Shown here piece after piece: positions 26,599-34,196 of a stretch of DNA of 64,000 nucleotides (position 1 is its first letter; each line of letters starts with the position of its first letter). Below the pieces are notes generated by a model, which was not told the origin of the DNA, did not search any database, and worked only from the letters and a program-made list of their open reading frames with translations. Made by a program: the position numbers and the translations under genes. Source of the stretch: CAZMGT01 sp964565895 (GTDB lineage Bacteria; Armatimonadota; Zipacnadia; UBA1398; CAZMGT01); assembly GCA_964565895.1 (NCBI GenBank), contig CAZMGT010000002.1, forward strand, positions 1-64,000, written 5' to 3'.

Positions 26599-27552
26599 AT
26601 GGAGAACATAGCAAAGCGCCCCTGGCCCAAAATCGCCGACGACATTACCCAGCTCATCGGCAACACCCCCCTCGTTCGCCTGCGGCGGATAACGGAGGGC
26701 TGCTGCGCGGAAGTCGTGGCCAAGCTCGAGAAAAACAACCCCTGGGGCAGCGTTAAATGCCGCATCGCCGTCTCGATGATCGAAGCCGCCGAGCGGGAAG
26801 GGTTGATCGACTGCGAAACGGTGATTATCGAGCCCACCAGCGGCAACACGGGAATTTCCCTGGCCGGGGTGTGCGCGGCGAAGGGCTTGCGCTGCATCCT
26901 AACCATGCCCGAGACGATGAGCGTGGAGCGGCGCAAACTGCTCCAAGCGCTCGGGGCCGAGGTCGTGCTCACCCCGGGCGACGAGGGAATGCCCGGGGCC
27001 ATTCGCGCGGCGGAGGAGCTCGCCCGAAAGCACAAAAAGGCATTTATCCCACAGCAGTTTAAAAACCCCGCCAACCCCGCGATCCATCGCGAGACGACGG
27101 CTGCGGAGATTTGGGAGGACACCGACGGCCGCGTAGACATCGTCGTGGGCGGTGTGGGCACGGGGGGCACGGTCACCGGAGTGGGCCAGGTGCTTAAACG
27201 CGCCAAGCCCGAGGTGAAGATTATTGCCGTAGAGCCCGCGGACTCCCCCGTGCTCTCCGGCGGCGAGCCCGGGCCGCATAGAATCCAGGGCATCGGCGCG
27301 GGGTTCGTCCCCGACGTGCTCGAGACGGAGCTTTTGGACGAGGTTATCCGGGTGACCAACGAGCAGGCGTTCGAGGCCGCGCGGCGGCTCGCCCGCGAGG
27401 AAGGGATTTTCGTGGGGATAAGCTCCGGCGCCGCGGCCTACGCCGCGCTTGAGGTTGCCCGACGCGCGGAAAACGCGGGCAAGCTCGTCGTCGTCATCCT
27501 CCCGGACACCGGCGAGCGCTACCTGAGCACCGAGCTGTTTGCCAGCCAGTAG
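26599..27552 (+). CDS. cysK: Cysteine synthase A (O-acetylserine sulfhydrylase)
   Basis: 317 aa. GSVKCRIA carries the PLP-binding Lys, as in enteric CysK (which also has SVKCR). EPTSGNTGISLA and MPETMSVERRKLL form the substrate loop, VGTGGTVTG the phosphate loop, and ISSGAAAYAA is C-terminal. It makes cysteine from O-acetylserine and sulfide. AGGAAG lies 8 nt before the ATG. Together with Rrf2, it suggests a CymR-CysK-like cysteine-sensing pair. Convergent with the DUF4432 gene with only 5 bp between stops. Confidence 0.95.
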   Translation: MENIAKRPWPKIADDITQLIGNTPLVRLRRITEGCCAEVVAKLEKNNPWGSVKCRIAVSMIEAAEREGLIDCETVIIEPTSGNTGISLAGVCAAKGLRCILTMPETMSVERRKLLQALGAEVVLTPGDEGMPGAIRAAEELARKHKKAFIPQQFKNPANPAIHRETTAAEIWEDTDGRVDIVVGGVGTGGTVTGVGQVLKRAKPEVKIIAVEPADSPVLSGGEPGPHRIQGIGAGFVPDVLETELLDEVIRVTNEQAFEAARRLAREEGIFVGISSGAAAYAALEVARRAENAGKLVVVILPDTGERYLSTELFASQ

Positions 27553-27557
27553 CCGGG

Positions 27558-28634
27558 CTAGACCTTCATCTGGACGATTTCCGCGCGGGCCTCGCTGATC
27601 TCGTCCGCCCCTTCGAGCACGCCAAACTCGATGTCAAAGTGCCGCTCTTCGCCGGGGTTAATGAACTGCAGCTTGCCCTCGGCGCGCATCTTCGCCCGTC
27701 CTTCGACCTCGCAGTTGGCGGGCTCCATCCCGCACACATAGTGCCCGCGCTCGTTCATCTTCCACTCCGTGAAGAACTCGAGCTGCGTCTTGCGATAGCG
27801 CAGGTAAACGCCCACCTGGAGCTTTTTATTGACAATCGCGGCGAGGACCTCGCCCGCGGGGCTCGTCCCCAGCTCGTGGTAGAAGCACTGCTCGGGGAAC
27901 TTCTCCTCCGGCGGGCTAAACCGCGACCACTGCTCCAGCCCCTTCTCCGCCTCCTCGTCGCGCGGCCTGACGCTTGTGCTGGGCAGGACGAGCTCTGAGT
28001 CCTCGCTGACGATCGGCCAGCCGATGTTGAAGTGGTAGAGGATCATCAGCGGCTGGCGCTGATGGCCGAGGTTGGTCACGATATCGTGGATATAGAGGCG
28101 GCGTTCGCCGAGCTTGGCGTGGATGGTGCGGAACAGCTCGAGGTTCGCGCCGAAAACCACGGCCTCTTTCATTCGCCCGCGGGCCTCGAGGAGGTAGTCG
28201 TCGTCAACCCAGCGGGCGTCGAGGGCTAGTTCGCGCGCGGGGGCGTGGCCGATGCGCCCGTGCAGGCCAAGTGTCTCGCCCTGGTCCTCGCACGGGGCGC
28301 CGGCGTAGGTCAGCCCGCACGTCGCAAGCACCCCGCCGAAGAACGTGCGCAGCCAACCCAAGCCCTCGGGCTCGAAAAACTGCGGGGCAACGTCGCCCGT
28401 CGCCGAGCGCCAGCACAGGGGAATGCCCCGATACTCGGCGAACGAAATGTCTAAGCAGCGGTCGGCGAGCAAGGTAAAGTTAAACCCGCTGCCCGTGCGA
28501 AAATCGACCACGCGCATCCCCCGTCCCGGGCCCTCGCTCAGCTCGCTTAGGCGCACGCAGGCCAACTGGTCCATGTTGCCCACGCAGCGCAGCAGCTCCT
28601 CCTTGGCAAAGCGCTCTCCCCAGAGGTGTACCAC
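27558..28634 (-). CDS. Aldose-1-epimerase-like DUF4432 protein
   Basis: 358 aa. Galactose-mutarotase-like beta-sandwich sequence typical of DUF4432: RVVDFRTGSGFNFTLLADRCLDIS, GLTYAGAPCEDQGETLGLHGRIGH, LYHFNIGWP, and a C-terminal GMEPANCEVEGRA. The HGR His and the Glu near the C-terminus are in positions used by mutarotases. Substrate unknown. The GTG at 28634 is selected because GGGAGGG lies 7 nt upstream; ATG 28661 has an SD too close. Convergent with cysK. Confidence 0.8.
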   Translation of the reverse strand: MVHLWGERFAKEELLRCVGNMDQLACVRLSELSEGPGRGMRVVDFRTGSGFNFTLLADRCLDISFAEYRGIPLCWRSATGDVAPQFFEPEGLGWLRTFFGGVLATCGLTYAGAPCEDQGETLGLHGRIGHAPARELALDARWVDDDYLLEARGRMKEAVVFGANLELFRTIHAKLGERRLYIHDIVTNLGHQRQPLMILYHFNIGWPIVSEDSELVLPSTSVRPRDEEAEKGLEQWSRFSPPEEKFPEQCFYHELGTSPAGEVLAAIVNKKLQVGVYLRYRKTQLEFFTEWKMNERGHYVCGMEPANCEVEGRAKMRAEGKLQFINPGEERHFDIEFGVLEGADEISEARAEIVQMKV

Positions 28635-28758
28635 GGCGCGTCCCTCCCGTCGGCTGAGCATGCTCCTTGTGCGGTGCTTGCGTGTATTTCCCCACCCGGG
28701 CGGGGCTAACCTGTCTCGCTCGGGGAAAAGGGCGACCGCGAGCTGCCGCCGCGCAGAA

Positions 28759-28793
28759 AAAGCCGGCCGAGGCGCTGCGCCGCGGCCGGCTTT
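28759..28793 (-). terminator. Rho-independent terminator after the acidic lipoprotein gene
   Basis: An 11-bp perfect stem (AAAGCCGGCCG / CGGCCGGCTTT) with a 13-nt loop. On the minus strand it is followed by a T-run (TTTTT counting the stem end). It sits 24 nt past the lipoprotein stop and closes the operon that starts at 33058. Confidence 0.85.
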
Positions 28794-28816
28794 GCCAGGC
28801 ATTGCTCGCTGCGGAG

Positions 28817-29446
28817 CTATTCCGCTTCGCCCTCGCCCGCGGGCTGCTCCTCGGTCTCCTCGCCGGCTGCCCGCTGCTCCTCCGCTGGGGTCTCCTCGGC
28901 CTCTTTTGAGGTTTGCTCGGCTTGCTCCTCGCCTGCTGCGCTTTCCTCGGTTTGCTCTTCCGCGGGGGTTTCCTCTCCCTCGGCTTCGGCGCCCTCCTCT
29001 TCGGCGGGGGGTTGCCCGCCGGCCTCAACGCCGGCCTTTTCCCTCCACGTCTTTAGGGCTGCCTGAAGCTCCTCCGCGGCCTTTGCCGCGGCCTCGGCGT
29101 CGTTGTTGTCCGCGGCGTTGGCGACTTTGTCCGCGCACTCTGCCACCTTGCGCAGGTCGTCCAGGGCATAGGCTTCGTTTTCGCTTTCGATAATGTCCTG
29201 GGCGTTTTCACTGATGCTTCGCGCGGCATGGCCCACGGCCTCGAGGTCTTTGCTTTGCAGGGCCTCTTGGACGCGTTTGGCGGAGTCGGCCATGTCGTCG
29301 CACAACATGGCGAAGTCCGCCGGGGAGAGCTCCTCGGTCTCGCCCCCCGCGGGGGCTGGGGGCGGGGCCTTTTTGCAGCCTACGCCCGGCAAGAGGACAA
29401 GCAAAGCAAGGGCGAAAACGGCAGCGAGCAACGGCATAACACGCAT
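28817..29446 (-). CDS. Lipoprotein with helical domain and acidic tail
   Basis: 209 aa, function not recognised. The signal peptide ends in the lipobox LPGVGC, with Lys-Lys after the Cys. Residues ~45-140 form a helical bundle-like region rich in Ala, Asp and Glu (LCDDMADSAKRVQEAL, AECADKVANAADNNDAE). The last ~65 residues are almost entirely Glu, Ala, Gly, Thr and Gln, a disordered polyanion. Start ATG 29446 with GGGGTG ~9 nt upstream. It lies 36 nt after the acyl-CoA ligase and before a strong terminator, so it is the last gene of that operon. Confidence 0.75.
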   Translation of the reverse strand: MRVMPLLAAVFALALLVLLPGVGCKKAPPPAPAGGETEELSPADFAMLCDDMADSAKRVQEALQSKDLEAVGHAARSISENAQDIIESENEAYALDDLRKVAECADKVANAADNNDAEAAAKAAEELQAALKTWREKAGVEAGGQPPAEEEGAEAEGEETPAEEQTEESAAGEEQAEQTSKEAEETPAEEQRAAGEETEEQPAGEGEAE

Positions 29447-29482
29447 CGAGGTTCACCCCTTTCGAGCAGGCGGCGCGGGGCG

Positions 29483-30994
29483 CTATTGCTCAGCGCTGCG
29501 CAGGACGTGCTTAAGCACCTTTCCCGTAGTGGACTTGGGCAGCTCCGGCACAAATCGGACAGTTTTTGGCACCTTAAACGCGGCCAGGCTCGCCCGGCAG
29601 TGCTGAATGAGGTCTAACTCGCTCGCCTCCGCCCCCTCGCGCAGGACGACGAACGCAACAACCACCTCGCCGCGTAGCTGCCCGCGCAGACCAACCACCG
29701 CTGCCTCCTGCACCGCAGGATGGCGCAGGAGGACCTGCTCCACCTCCGCAGGATAGACATTCAGCCCGCCGACGATGATCATGTCCCGCTTGCGATCCAC
29801 GATGTATAGGTAGCCGTCCTCGTCCATGCGCCCCAGGTCGCCGCTGTAATACCACCCCTCGCTGAGCACCTCGGCCGTCTCCTCCGGCCGGCGCCAGTAG
29901 CCCTTCATCACGTTGTCCCCGCGGACCGCCACCTCGCCGATCTCGCCTAGGGGCAGGGGGCGCCGATCGTCGTCCACAATACGCACCTGAACGCCGGGCA
30001 GCGGCGGCCCCACGCTCCCCACCTTGCGCACCCCAGACGGCCGATTGACGCTGACGATGGGCGAGCACTCCGTCGGCCCATAGCCCTCGTAGATCTTCGC
30101 TCCAAACTGCTCCTCAAAGCGCTGGAGGAGCTCCACGGGCAGGGCGTCGCCCCCCGAGATGCACATGCGCACGCTAAGCAGCGCCTCGCGCTTACGCTCC
30201 GCGGGGTGGTGCAACAGCGCGGCATACATCGCGGGGACAAGGGGGAGCAGCGTGGGCTTGGTCTGGCTAACTGCGGAGAGAAGGAGGCCAGGGGAGAACC
30301 GGGGGATGGCCACGGTGCTCCCGCGGGCGACGAGGGGGATGATTATCCCCACGGTCAGCCCAAACGAGTGAAACATGGGCAAGACGCAGGCCACGCGGTC
30401 CTCCGCGGTGACCTCGACGGCCTCCACCCCCGCGCTGGCGTTGCTGAGCAAGTTGCGGTGGGTGAGCATCGCTCCCTTGCACCGGCCGGTCGTTCCCGAG
30501 GTGTAGAGGATCGCCGCGACGTCGTCCTCGGCGAGGGCGGGGGGCGCAAAGCCAGCGGCGTCGCTTTTGGCGAGCCCCTCCAGGGAAAGTGCCTCTTGCT
30601 CTGCGCCGATGGCCACAACCGGCGGCGGCTGGGCCAGGTGCTCCAGCGCCTGGCGCACGGTGGGGAGGCAGTCGCGCCAGGCGAGGACGGCCTTGGGCTC
30701 GGCGTCTTGCAGGACATAGGCCGTCTCGTCGGCTTTGAACATAACGTTGATGGGCACAACGGCGGCCCCGCTGCGCATAATGCCATACGCCGCGCAGACG
30801 AACGCGTCGCTGTTTGGGCACATGAGCGCCACGCGGTCGCCGGGGCGAATCCCGAGCTTGCGCGCCAGGCCCGCGGCGATCGCCGTTGCCGCGGCGTCTA
30901 GCTCGACGTAGCTGACGCTCTTTTCCCCGAAAACCACCGCCGTGCGCTGGGCGGCATCGCGCCCCGCTTCATTAAGCACCTGCGGAATGACCAT
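29483..30994 (-). CDS. Long-chain acyl-CoA synthetase (AMP-binding family)
   Basis: 503 aa from the ATG at 30994 (AGGA just upstream). ANL-superfamily motifs: ILYTSGTTGRCKGAMLTH (P-loop), GYGPTECSP, YYSGDLGRMDEDGYLYIVDRKRD (hinge Asp), and TTGKVLKH with the catalytic Lys. It activates fatty acids as acyl-adenylates and then CoA thioesters. It overlaps the methyltransferase stop by 23 nt. In this operon it may supply acyl groups for envelope lipid modification; that link is inference. Confidence 0.9.
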   Translation of the reverse strand: MVIPQVLNEAGRDAAQRTAVVFGEKSVSYVELDAAATAIAAGLARKLGIRPGDRVALMCPNSDAFVCAAYGIMRSGAAVVPINVMFKADETAYVLQDAEPKAVLAWRDCLPTVRQALEHLAQPPPVVAIGAEQEALSLEGLAKSDAAGFAPPALAEDDVAAILYTSGTTGRCKGAMLTHRNLLSNASAGVEAVEVTAEDRVACVLPMFHSFGLTVGIIIPLVARGSTVAIPRFSPGLLLSAVSQTKPTLLPLVPAMYAALLHHPAERKREALLSVRMCISGGDALPVELLQRFEEQFGAKIYEGYGPTECSPIVSVNRPSGVRKVGSVGPPLPGVQVRIVDDDRRPLPLGEIGEVAVRGDNVMKGYWRRPEETAEVLSEGWYYSGDLGRMDEDGYLYIVDRKRDMIIVGGLNVYPAEVEQVLLRHPAVQEAAVVGLRGQLRGEVVVAFVVLREGAEASELDLIQHCRASLAAFKVPKTVRFVPELPKSTTGKVLKHVLRSAEQ

Positions 30995-31754
30995 TTTCCT
31001 CGCCCGCCCCCGCTGGCTTTCGCGCCACGCAAACAAGCGTTACCCCACAAGGCAGATTAATCGCCCGCAAAAGCACTGCCTCAATTCGCAGCAGCCACAC
31101 GAAGAACCTATTTATCGGCGCGGGAAGCTGAATAAGCGCCGTTTTCGACTCTCCCCTCTTGGGAGCGACTGCCCGCACCGCGCGCTGCGCTAGGCGAAAG
31201 GCGACGATTAGCGGCAGGAGAAAAGTTATGCAAAACGTCATGCGCTCAATGGCAAAGCCGGCTTGGCGCAGCCTCTGGGCAAGCTGCCGCCTGGAATATC
31301 TGCGATAATGGTCCAGCGCCTCGTCGTGCTCGCTCCACAGAAATTGATATGCAGGGACGGTAATTAACATTCGCCCACCTGGGCGCAGCACGCGAAAACA
31401 CTCGCGCAGCCCGCGCACGTCGTCCTCGAGGTGCTCTAGAAGCTCGATCGCCGTGACTAGGTCGAAGCTTTCGTCGGGAAAGTCGAGCTGCTCCACCGGG
31501 CACAGGCGCAGGTCGGAAAAACCGCGGCGGCGGCAAAACTCGAGCGCCGCGGGGTAGGCATCGGCCCCCGTGACCGCGCCGTATTGCGAGAGCAAAACAA
31601 GGTTTGCCCCCGTCCCGCAGCCCACGTCCAAAATGCGCAGCTTGCCCCCGCGGGCGAGAGGCCGCAGGATCGTGCGCAAAATGTCGCGCCGGCCGACAAA
31701 CCACCAATACGTATCCTCCAGCTCATACATCTTCTCGTGCTCTTGCGGGCGCAT
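30972..31754 (-). CDS. Class I SAM-dependent methyltransferase
   Basis: 260 aa. Motif I LDVGCGTGANL at ~residue 42, then VEQLDFPDESFDLV and a post-motif LRPGGRMLITVPAY, typical of small-molecule or lipid/sugar methyltransferases in polysaccharide and polyprenol-sugar clusters. A hydrophobic stretch at ~residues 195-225 could associate with the membrane. The ATG at 31754 is preferred (GGAGG upstream, tight coupling to the glycosyltransferase stop at 31759). Substrate unknown. Confidence 0.85.
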   Translation of the reverse strand: MRPQEHEKMYELEDTYWWFVGRRDILRTILRPLARGGKLRILDVGCGTGANLVLLSQYGAVTGADAYPAALEFCRRRGFSDLRLCPVEQLDFPDESFDLVTAIELLEHLEDDVRGLRECFRVLRPGGRMLITVPAYQFLWSEHDEALDHYRRYSRRQLAQRLRQAGFAIERMTFCITFLLPLIVAFRLAQRAVRAVAPKRGESKTALIQLPAPINRFFVWLLRIEAVLLRAINLPCGVTLVCVARKPAGAGEENGHSAGA

Positions 31755-31758
31755 GCTC

Positions 31759-32499
31759 TTAGTCGTACCTCCGCCGCAGATCGTTCCAGCGCACACGGAA
31801 CAGGTCGCAGAGCATCTGCACGGCGTTGCGCAGGAACTTCATCCGCGTGGCCGAGGAGTACTCCCAGCGCACGGGAACCTCGACCACGCGCAGCCCGCGC
31901 TTGCGCGCCAAAAACAACAGCTCGGCGTCGAAGCTCCAGCGGTCGAGAAGCTGGCGCGAGAACAGCTCGCGGGCCGCCTCGCGCGTGAACAGCTTAAAGC
32001 CGCACTGCGTGTCGGAAAACCCGGGAACGAGGATCAGCCGCACGGCGAGGTTAAACGCCCTGCTCATCAGCTCGCGGTACCACGGCCGCTGAACGCCGGC
32101 GCGCGCCTGGGGCAGGTTGCGCGAGCCGATAGCCACGTCCGCCCGTTCCTCCTCCAGCGCGCGGCGCAGGCGCTCTAGGTCCTCGATCGGCGTAGACAGG
32201 TCGGCGTCGGTAAACAGCACGAGGTCCCCTTGCGCCGCAAGAGCCCCCTGGCGCACGGAGTAGCCCTTGCCGTGGTTGTCGCGGTTGCGAATGAGCCTCA
32301 CTGGCACACCGGGCTCGCTGGAGATTTTCTCCACGACTTGCGCCGTGGCGTCTTCGCTCCCGTCGTCGACAACGATGACCTCGGCCTCGGGCAGGGCGTG
32401 TTGCAGATAGGCGCGCACGGCGGCGAGGGTTGTCGCAATGCGCCCCTCTTCGTTGTACGCGGGGATCACCACAGAAAGCAGGGGGGAGGCCTCCCGCAC
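31759..32499 (-). CDS. Family 2 glycosyltransferase, dolichyl/polyprenyl-phosphate sugar synthase-like
   Basis: 246 aa. GT-A fold: SVVIPAYNEEGRI, VVDDGSEDAT, FTDADLSTP with the metal-binding D-x-D, and DTQCGFKLF, the hallmark of polyprenyl-phosphate glucosyl/mannosyl-transferases (ALG5/DPM1-like). It lacks C-terminal membrane helices, so it is the cytosolic form. GTG start with AGGTGAG 5 nt upstream. Makes a lipid-linked sugar for transfer in the envelope (family inference). Confidence 0.88.
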   Translation of the reverse strand: MREASPLLSVVIPAYNEEGRIATTLAAVRAYLQHALPEAEVIVVDDGSEDATAQVVEKISSEPGVPVRLIRNRDNHGKGYSVRQGALAAQGDLVLFTDADLSTPIEDLERLRRALEEERADVAIGSRNLPQARAGVQRPWYRELMSRAFNLAVRLILVPGFSDTQCGFKLFTREAARELFSRQLLDRWSFDAELLFLARKRGLRVVEVPVRWEYSSATRMKFLRNAVQMLCDLFRVRWNDLRRRYD

Positions 32500-32509
32500 C
32501 GCAGCTCAC

Positions 32510-33058
32510 CTACCCATATACGGCGACCGCAGCGAGCACCACCATAATCGCTGCAAGGACGACCTTGACAAGCACGCCGAGCACCCTGCCCACAAACGCC
32601 CCGCTGGCCGCGCGCAGGGCCTCGGGCCAGCCTGCGCCCGTGCTTTTCTCGGCAAGCAAGCTGCCCGCGAAGCTCAGCGCCAGCGCACCAGCCAGCGGCC
32701 CCACGACGAACATCACCGCCCAAATGACCGGCCCGAAAACGGCGCCCAGGCCGCCCCCCAACGCCCCCCCGCAAAGCGCGCCGACAATGCCCCCGACAAC
32801 CGCGCCAAACATGCCTCGCGCGCTGCCCTCATACCGCCGCACGGTCCACGCGCTGAGCACGTTGTCCACCGTCTCGGCTACCGCGGCGCAGGCGAACAAA
32901 ATAACCACCAGCCACCAGGGCATGCGCTCAAACCCCGTTAGCGCGCCGTAGACGAAGGCGTCCATGGCGATAACGATCGTTCCCGGGAGGCCGAGGACGG
33001 TGGCCAGGAGCCCGACGAGCAAAAAAAGCGCGAAAATGAGATTACCAGCCAGGGCCAT
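32510..33058 (-). CDS. DUF456-family membrane protein
   Basis: 182 aa, five or so hydrophobic segments. Glycine-zipper-rich loops (GAVVGGIVGALCGGALGGGLGA-type, written in part) and the C-terminal helix pair are characteristic of DUF456, whose function is unknown. The ATG at 33058 is chosen. A TTG at 33088 falls inside the -10 of the promoter and is excluded. First gene of the GT2-methyltransferase-acyl-CoA ligase-lipoprotein operon. Confidence 0.8.
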   Translation of the reverse strand: MALAGNLIFALFLLVGLLATVLGLPGTIVIAMDAFVYGALTGFERMPWWLVVILFACAAVAETVDNVLSAWTVRRYEGSARGMFGAVVGGIVGALCGGALGGGLGAVFGPVIWAVMFVVGPLAGALALSFAGSLLAEKSTGAGWPEALRAASGAFVGRVLGVLVKVVLAAIMVVLAAVAVYG

Positions 33059-33087
33059 CGCTGGGCCTTTCGGGTGGGTGTCGGCCA

Positions 33088-33117
33088 ATTATATTAAGCG
33101 CCTTTTAGCACCGTCAA
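33088..33117 (-). promoter_or_regulatory. Sigma-70 promoter of the DUF456-led operon
   Basis: Minus strand: TTGACG, an 18-nt spacer, and TATAAT (perfect -10). Predicted start near 33081, giving a ~23-nt leader to the DUF456 ATG. Confidence 0.75.
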
Positions 33118-33147
33118 ACAGGGCCGACAGGGCCGTGCGCCATGGGC

Positions 33148-33200
33148 GGTGGCCGCGTGCACAGGCTATTTTGCCCGTTGCCTGAGGCGCCGCGGCCACC
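33148..33200 (-). terminator. Inverted repeat at the end of the PqqD-led operon
   Basis: Perfect 10-bp arms GGTGGCCGCG / CGCGGCCACC, with a 33-nt loop, starting at the base after the stop of the secreted protein gene at 33201. No U-tract. Its position between that stop and the next promoter supports an operon boundary. Confidence 0.4.
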
Positions 33201-34142
33201 TTAGCGCTTCATCTCTCGGGGGTAGAAAAACAGCCGCCCTTGGTCGTCGAGCTCGAGCATGGGCGCGCCATCTTGCGGGCCGTGGGGCCAGAGGACGGCG
33301 GAAAACGTTGCCCCGCTCCCCCGGCGGCGGACGACGAGCAGCGACCCTCGCGCCGCCTCGCGGCCGCCGAGCGCGGCGACAAACACCTCCGTCTCTGGCG
33401 CCCCGAGGAAGCGAATGCCCAGCAGCCGCTTGCCGTCCGGCGCGGCAAACTCCAGCGAAAACGATTGCGCGCATACCGCCCGGCGCGTGCGCCCTCCTCG
33501 CGGCGCGAGATAGGCCAGCGCGTCCGCAGGAGCGTCCTCCCAGGCGAGTGTCGCGGAGGCTTCGCGCAGCTCGCCGGCGATGTTCAGGACGTAGTCGAAC
33601 ACATACTCCTCCTCGCCCGCGGCGCGAAAGACATCGAGCACGGTGTCCTCCATAAGGAGCAGCGTGCGGTCGAAAAGGACGTTAGGATATACCTCGCCGC
33701 AAGTGGCGCGAACAACCCTCCCCAGGCGGCCGGCGCGAAAGGCGATGAGCTGCCCTGGTTTCTCGGCCAGGTCCTCCGGTTTGGGAAGCCGCCCGTCAAC
33801 AACAACGCTGTTTCCCGCAACCCGCGCAAACGAACTCGCCCGCAGGCCGACCTCCTCGGTGTCGAGCAGCCCCGGGGCCCACACCCAGTCGCCGTCGGCA
33901 AGGGCGATCTCTAGGGGAAGGGCCGCCTCTCCGCCGAGCCCCGGCGCGCCCCAGAAGAGCGAGACAGCAGCGCCCTGGCCCAGCTTTTCGCCCTCCCAAA
34001 GCACAGCCAGCCCTGCGTCTTCAAGCAGCTTCGCCCCTATACCGGTGCGCGCGGCTTGCGCCACAGGCCGGTGGCCAGGAAAGGCAATAAGCACCACAGC
34101 AAGCGCCGCACACAGCGCGAGCATGCTCCCTAGCTTTCTCAT
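33201..34142 (-). CDS. Secreted protein resembling a heparinase II/III-type C-terminal beta domain
   Basis: 313 aa with a signal peptide (~1-31). The middle (about residues 140-195) reads VYPNVLFDRTLLLMEDTVLDVFRAAGEEEYVFDY, which looks like the beta-sandwich of heparinase II/III-type lyases, where a similar Arg-Thr-Leu-Leu...Asp-Val-Phe-Arg stretch precedes a conserved His. The alpha/alpha-toroid catalytic half is absent, so a lyase activity is not claimed. GAGGAG lies 7 nt before the ATG. Last gene of the operon, 54 nt after the MFS gene. The family link is from pattern memory only. Confidence 0.5.
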   Translation of the reverse strand: MRKLGSMLALCAALAVVLIAFPGHRPVAQAARTGIGAKLLEDAGLAVLWEGEKLGQGAAVSLFWGAPGLGGEAALPLEIALADGDWVWAPGLLDTEEVGLRASSFARVAGNSVVVDGRLPKPEDLAEKPGQLIAFRAGRLGRVVRATCGEVYPNVLFDRTLLLMEDTVLDVFRAAGEEEYVFDYVLNIAGELREASATLAWEDAPADALAYLAPRGGRTRRAVCAQSFSLEFAAPDGKRLLGIRFLGAPETEVFVAALGGREAARGSLLVVRRRGSGATFSAVLWPHGPQDGAPMLELDDQGRLFFYPREMKR

Positions 34143-34196
34143 GTCTACTCTCCTCGTCGCCGTTTGATGGAACTTCGCCGGGCGCGGGGAAGATCC

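Noticed and set aside
26599..27552. A supposed active-site change in cysK (SVKCR instead of SVKDR)
   Set aside because: SVKCR is the normal sequence in enteric CysK, and the PLP lysine is intact.
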